64,000 bases of DNA, from positions 1-64,000 of the forward strand of contig JAAUSF010000001.1 in the NCBI GenBank assembly GCA_012033255.1. Reading direction: 5' to 3'. The position numbers and the translations under genes were made by a program. Shown in pieces: positions 61,301 through 64,000 of the stretch. Under the pieces are notes generated by a model. It did not search any database, was not told the DNA's origin, and was given only the letters and a program-made list of their open reading frames with translations. Origin of the DNA: Cyanobacteria bacterium RU_5_0 (lineage in GTDB: Bacteria; Cyanobacteriota; Cyanobacteriia; Elainellales; Elainellaceae). Numbering within the stretch: position 1 is the stretch's first letter; each line of letters begins with the position of its first letter.

Positions 61301-61418
61301 AGAAGGAACGCTTGTTGAAGCTTGGGTTGATTGGTGAGTTAACTTGAATTTGAGGAATCGATTCATTAGAAGTAACCTTTGCTGACCGCAACACAGGTTT
61401 TGATGAATTGACTGTCAT
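58383..61418 (-). CDS. Methyl-accepting chemotaxis protein with Cache and GAF domains
   Basis: A 1011-residue transducer. In order: membrane segment about 48-70; a double-Cache sensor about 75-345 (FIDKDGNDIAVSSAAAYENH, PFISQPRFSSSTG) carrying a very acidic insert of about 40 residues; membrane segment about 350-372; HAMP; a GAF domain about 445-600 (SIWLYNRDRSVLSDLDQYHL to VGIIRCDHLQTVRAW); a second HAMP-like unit; and the MCP signalling domain, with the tip LVAARASEQRDPRQFAVVAR. The GAF has no Cys in the bilin-attachment position, so it is unlikely to be a PixJ-type photoreceptor. The C-terminal tail is acidic and Ser-rich. It is the fourth gene of the operon. Confidence 0.92.
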   Translation of the reverse strand: MTVNSSKPVLRSAKVTSNESIPQIQVNSPINPSFNKRSFWSSLRFKATFLAIAIGTLPVLVIGTAGYSLADRIIREQVRLRQQSDAELVADKVSRFMFERYGDIQILAQQPVFTNPKLRSSTTVAEQEQFLNNYVKAYDSVYSSIEFIDKDGNDIAVSSAAAYENHKNDDYFQGVIATGRPFISQPRFSSSTGTQQIFIAAPVRDSETNQIIGLVQTRVSVAAIKELLSDFEDVGELHFADTSSRIFLSTEEIESDDVPEKNSNEPQEIDEEQDDQSLDEDESSAHVGELANDLFPDLAQLRETATSGVLLTVDAIDQEEELLGYAVLPAIGDLPNLEWFVLVETELEEAFRAQQYLQRTLFVGTLLSLVIIGVVAGVIAHRGVKPIEEAAATVEQFGQGKFETRLAIRGTGEVTTLNINVNWMADQIQALLETLQQNAAQLGQQNTVLSTLARSEALIQGNTREASRAFTEAIAHTLTVERVSIWLYNRDRSVLSDLDQYHLSSQQHTDGSDLNEADFPKYFRTLEFEPFIAADDVYDNPATQELLISELGWSDIQAILNVPIQIAGRTVGIIRCDHLQTVRAWRADEQAFVTSLANLVSIALESEFLQQEVSHLLDVVSEVEDGDLTAQAKVSDRTTGLVADTFNRLIERLSDVLTQVVQAAQQVSARANQQKTMAEIVATNTEQQAQAVNQVLQLTEQVEQAAQGSAEKVNATVVSLQTMSVAVGQGQTAIATLTQGIDVLQEGTDRIVQQMKTLGEFVGLADQFVQDQSQIASLTQTLALNASLVAARASEQRDPRQFAVVAREFDAIANHVSRLAQQTNEGLLTLEQRSTQIHSVVSIIDANIQSLGGLVRGFTEGVDQSSRVFGNVQIVTNNAVNAGETVTQANYAIVNAAQSAAQVVREIATIANKTAELSQQTRMQSEEVDTLSNQLLQSIQFFQLPTGMNDDNDLQPRVDLSQVQETTLDVNSNVELKDISEENRIQSSSELEDLGSKSRTSDRFQISSEAL

Positions 61419-61611
61419 GGAATCACCTAAAGATACTGATCAAACTTAACTTGAGCATAAAAAAAGATAGAGTGTTCGTGTCAACTCCAACCCCCTACTA
61501 TCTACAGCCATGCCCCATGCTGGTCAGGATTTGACCTAAACGGCATACTTGTTGGAAACGCAAATGCTGATTTTTAGAAGTGTAATAGTTTGTGGTTTAG
61601 TTGTTCAGTGT

Positions 61612-62088
61612 TCAAACCAATTGCGAGCATTGGGGTTCCCACAAGCGATCGCTCAGCATTTCAGGACGAAAGAGCAAGATCGTCTGTTCAGTTTGAGGAG
61701 ATACTGCAACGTGATCATGCTCAGAGAATGCATTAGTGAATTGCTCGTGCGATCGATTCTCCAACGCCCGATCCACCACAATTCCAATTCCTGCTAAGGA
61801 GTCGGCTTTTTGACTCAATTGCACTACGCTGATGATTTCTCGTGTTGCTCCAGCCATCCCTTCAAAAATCTGCTGGATAGCCACGAGTGGTACAATTTGA
61901 CCGCGATGATGAACCACTCCCAAAATGGCTGAATCATAGAAGGGTAAAATCAGAACTTGCGATCGTTCAATTAACAAAATTTCAGCCACCCATTGGGACG
62001 GGAAGGCAAGTTGCTGCTGTCCGATCTGCGTAAGAATGTAGCGATCCTGTAAGGATTGTAACGATGAGGAATTCGTTTCAACATCCAT
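61612..62088 (-). CDS. CheW-like coupling protein
   Basis: A 158-residue CheW-domain protein. The fold is seen in YILTQIGQQQLAFPSQWVAE, YDSAILGVVHHRGQIVPLVA (the conserved GxxxxRGxxxP loop about residues 56-70) and AGIGIVVDRALENRSHE. It should link the MCPs to the CheA kinase, like PixI or PilI. It is the third gene of the operon; 36 bp separate it from the CheY gene upstream and 193 bp from the MCP gene downstream. No membrane segment. Confidence 0.9.
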   Translation of the reverse strand: MDVETNSSSLQSLQDRYILTQIGQQQLAFPSQWVAEILLIERSQVLILPFYDSAILGVVHHRGQIVPLVAIQQIFEGMAGATREIISVVQLSQKADSLAGIGIVVDRALENRSHEQFTNAFSEHDHVAVSPQTEQTILLFRPEMLSDRLWEPQCSQLV

Positions 62089-62124
62089 ATAAAGTTTCTA
62101 CAAGGGGTTAATGCGGGTCAGTAT

Positions 62125-62481
62125 TCAGAGTTTTTGTAAGGCTCGTTCAAGGCGTTCACGAGTAATTGGCTTTGGTAGATAATCATCGGCACCAGCTCGT
62201 TTGATGCCGTAGTTGACTTCTACAGGCATTTTCTTATTGGAATAAAAGATAACGTGTTGCTTCGTTGTACTTCGATTCAATCGCAGTTCTCGAAGAAATT
62301 TGTAGCCATCTTGCTCAGGCATTACAATGTCTAGAAAAACAGATGTATAGTTTCCTGTTACCAGCTTATCAATCACCCCAGCTGTACTCTCGCACGAGTC
62401 AGCTTGATGCCCCAGTTCTTCCAGCAAAGACTTCAGAAAACGTCGATCGACTGCACTATCATCTACAATTAGGAACCGCAT
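62125..62481 (-). CDS. CheY-like single-domain response regulator
   Basis: A 118-residue receiver domain. The acidic pocket is VDDSAVDRR, the phospho-acceptor is in SVFLDIVMPEQDGYKFL (about Asp 52), the Ser/Thr position is FYSNKK and the conserved Lys is in YLPKPITRER. It is the same type as PixH/PilH, the CheY of pilus taxis clusters. It follows the PATAN regulator by 12 bp and precedes the CheW gene. Confidence 0.93.
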   Translation of the reverse strand: MRFLIVDDSAVDRRFLKSLLEELGHQADSCESTAGVIDKLVTGNYTSVFLDIVMPEQDGYKFLRELRLNRSTTKQHVIFYSNKKMPVEVNYGIKRAGADDYLPKPITRERLERALQKL

Positions 62482-62493
62482 GATTTCACTCTC

Positions 62494-63699
62494 TTAAATT
62501 AGGATAGTTTCAACAGACTTCTGTGTATGAAGGGGGGCTAGTTCTTCCAACAACAGGCGAAGTTCCATTTGAAAGTCAGGTACTTCTTTCGGAGTTAACG
62601 GTTTTGTTAGGAATCTGCAACCGCTCCATTGCGCTCTCCAATTGTTGGAAAGTGTTTTCTCAGCCGTTAACATCACTAAAGGAATTGAGGCTAATTCAGG
62701 TTGGCGACGAATTTGTTTAACTAGCTCAAAGCCCGTTATTTCTGGCATGTTGATGTCAAGAAAGATGATTACCGGATTAGACTGTAGAATGGTTTGAAGC
62801 GCAGTTACAGGATCTTGGGATAATTTCACTTGATATCCCCAACTTGTTACTAAACTTCTAAACTGTTTCAGGATTAGAGGTGAGTCATCGACGATAACAA
62901 TTTGAGCCATTGATGGTTTCATTGGTGACTTAAGCGTCACCAAACCATTATTGATAAGCTGGGCAAACCCTTTAGCAATCTCCAATGGATCTTGAGCTAA
63001 TGCAGAGGCAATATCATTTAAGGTTCTATCCCCTGAAGCTAACTTTTCTAACCGCTGTTTTTGCTCGATCGACAAATTTGAACGCATTGCTGTATCCTCA
63101 TTGAGGACAGGAATACTATTCAGTGATGGAATTTGTACTTTTAGCTTCCGCCATAACATGCGCCGCCTTTGAGCCTCAGCGAATAACTCATTTAACTCAA
63201 ATCCTGAAATGGGTGATTGAAGCCGCAGTTGGGGAGAGGGCAAGAATTGGGCATGTCCTGAGTAATTAAACAGATATTCATCGAAATCTGATAATATTTT
63301 CGATCGAAATGCTTGTACAACTTCTTGAATACTAACTAAGTTTTGCTTACGTAGTTCATTGAGCAGTTCAAGAGGGACGATCGATTGCGATCCCTGTCTC
63401 TTTGGAATTAATGCTTGTTCTAATGCAAGAATGGTATGTCTTGCACCTTCGCTTCGCAAACGAGGAACATAACGCTGTAGCGTTTTTAGAATATCTCGCC
63501 CAGCAAGACGTTGATGTCCTGAAAATACAACTTGCCCTCGTGACAACGAAAGATACAATGGCGCAACTTTATGGGTTTGGCAAGCATCAGGAAATTCACA
63601 AAGCCAATATCCTGTCAATATTCTTTTAGAGGTTTGGCTTAGTTTCTGAGGCAACTCCTGTGCTTGAAATGCGAAGCTATAGGATGTTGGCATTAGCAT
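62494..63699 (-). CDS. PatA-type response regulator (PATAN plus receiver)
   Basis: A 401-residue protein with an N-terminal PATAN domain (about residues 10-175, FAFQAQELPQKLSQTSKRIL, LSLSRGQVVFSGHQRLAGRD), a helical middle (about 180-275), and a C-terminal receiver (about 278-395) with VDDSPLILKQF, IIFLDINMPEITGFELVKQI and FLTKPLTPKEV. PatA/PixG-type regulators bind type IV pilus assembly parts and set direction or pattern. It is the first gene of the six-gene taxis operon, as pixG is in the pix cluster. The frame extends to GTG 63771, but ATG 63699 (MLMPTSYSF) gives a more usual start. Confidence 0.9.
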   Translation of the reverse strand: MLMPTSYSFAFQAQELPQKLSQTSKRILTGYWLCEFPDACQTHKVAPLYLSLSRGQVVFSGHQRLAGRDILKTLQRYVPRLRSEGARHTILALEQALIPKRQGSQSIVPLELLNELRKQNLVSIQEVVQAFRSKILSDFDEYLFNYSGHAQFLPSPQLRLQSPISGFELNELFAEAQRRRMLWRKLKVQIPSLNSIPVLNEDTAMRSNLSIEQKQRLEKLASGDRTLNDIASALAQDPLEIAKGFAQLINNGLVTLKSPMKPSMAQIVIVDDSPLILKQFRSLVTSWGYQVKLSQDPVTALQTILQSNPVIIFLDINMPEITGFELVKQIRRQPELASIPLVMLTAEKTLSNNWRAQWSGCRFLTKPLTPKEVPDFQMELRLLLEELAPLHTQKSVETILI

Positions 63700-63771
63700 A
63701 GGTAAATCAACAAGAGATGGATAGACAAACGTCAAACTTGCATGGGGTGAACAAGCAAATGCTCTTCTCAC

Positions 63772-64000
63772 GCAAGGCTTGTGTAGCCATCCTGAATGAA
63801 TTGGGAGATATGCGAGAAAACAAGCCCCTGGTTTCCAGAGTCAGTTACCCATAAACCATTTGGGACTGCTACAGATTTGTACGCGCCACTACCACTAAAA
63901 GACAATTTACCCTGGCTCAATGTGCATTAACATCACAAATTGAGCAATCGATCGAATCCGTTCTCTAGATATCGCGCAGCATTAACCACTATCCTTTTGG
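63772..64000. promoter_or_regulatory. Upstream region of the taxis operon
   Basis: The last 229 bp of the window should contain the promoter of the six-gene operon. No operator or other gene is recognised. Confidence 0.35.

Overview
The window is about 64 kb of an ordinary cyanobacterial chromosome. The evidence is the very frequent HIP1 octamer (GCGATCGC) plus genes for Psb28, geranylgeranyl reductase ChlP, glutamate-1-semialdehyde aminomutase HemL, the class II Calvin-cycle aldolase, solanesyl diphosphate synthase, the divergent cyanobacterial Hfq, and the HetZ/PatU3 pair. HetZ/PatU3, octamer and heptamer simple repeats, and dispersed small palindromic elements suggest a filamentous strain, perhaps Leptolyngbya- or Oscillatoria-like. 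I cannot assign a genus. No rRNA, tRNA, CRISPR array, transposase gene or prophage was recognised.

Layout. 0-6 kb: moaB-psb28, an AtzE/AtzG-like amidase pair separated by a small inverted-repeat element, hisB, a short metallothionein gene (smtA) with an SmtB-type operator, and hemL. 6-10 kb: two tandem RTX calcium-binding protein genes flanking an oppositely oriented two-gene GIY-YIG unit. 10-20 kb: carA, a SlyD-like FKBP, a FAD-dehydrogenase/SelD fusion, an AI-2E family membrane protein, a SufR-like regulator, fbaA and chlP. 20-29 kb: a membrane protein, the arsenosugar-type radical SAM protein ArsS with its peroxidase-like partner, hslO, a lipoprotein, an overlapping FHA/VanX pair, a nitrilase-family amidase and a Na+/H+ antiporter. 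29-35.5 kb: murI, sds, then hetZ-patU3. 35-48 kb: puuE, an SH3 protein, a thioesterase, a NUDIX protein, a Nitro_C protein, TMEM14, a DUF815 ATPase, a Gfo/Idh oxidoreductase, a response regulator, hfq/dapF, gap and a phospholipase D-like protein. 48-52.5 kb: a frameshifted AEC transporter, VanY-like and M41-like peptidases, and selenouridine synthase mnmH. 52.6-63.8 kb: a six-gene taxis operon (PATAN regulator, CheY, CheW, two MCPs, CheA hybrid) in the gene order of the pix phototaxis cluster, but without a visible bilin-binding GAF domain.

Functional links. SelD and MnmH, 37 kb apart, together suggest 2-selenouridine tRNA modification. ArsS carries Cys where some relatives have selenocysteine, so the selenium trait here is probably not for selenoproteins. 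The amidase pair and PuuE point to use of nitrogen from amides and purine-derived ureides. VanX and VanY homologues act on D-Ala peptides.

The most interesting structures are non-coding or rearrangements: a diverged in-frame duplicate of the hetZ 3' end that supplies the patU3 start region; a small inverted-repeat element family with termini TATAGC-N12-GGTTAGGA; a strongly nested inverted-repeat fold before the nitrilase gene; a promoter-to-terminator unit of about 95 nt before a response regulator; and an AEC transporter broken exactly at a U UUU UUG heptamer. I did not find a clearly new multi-gene system.
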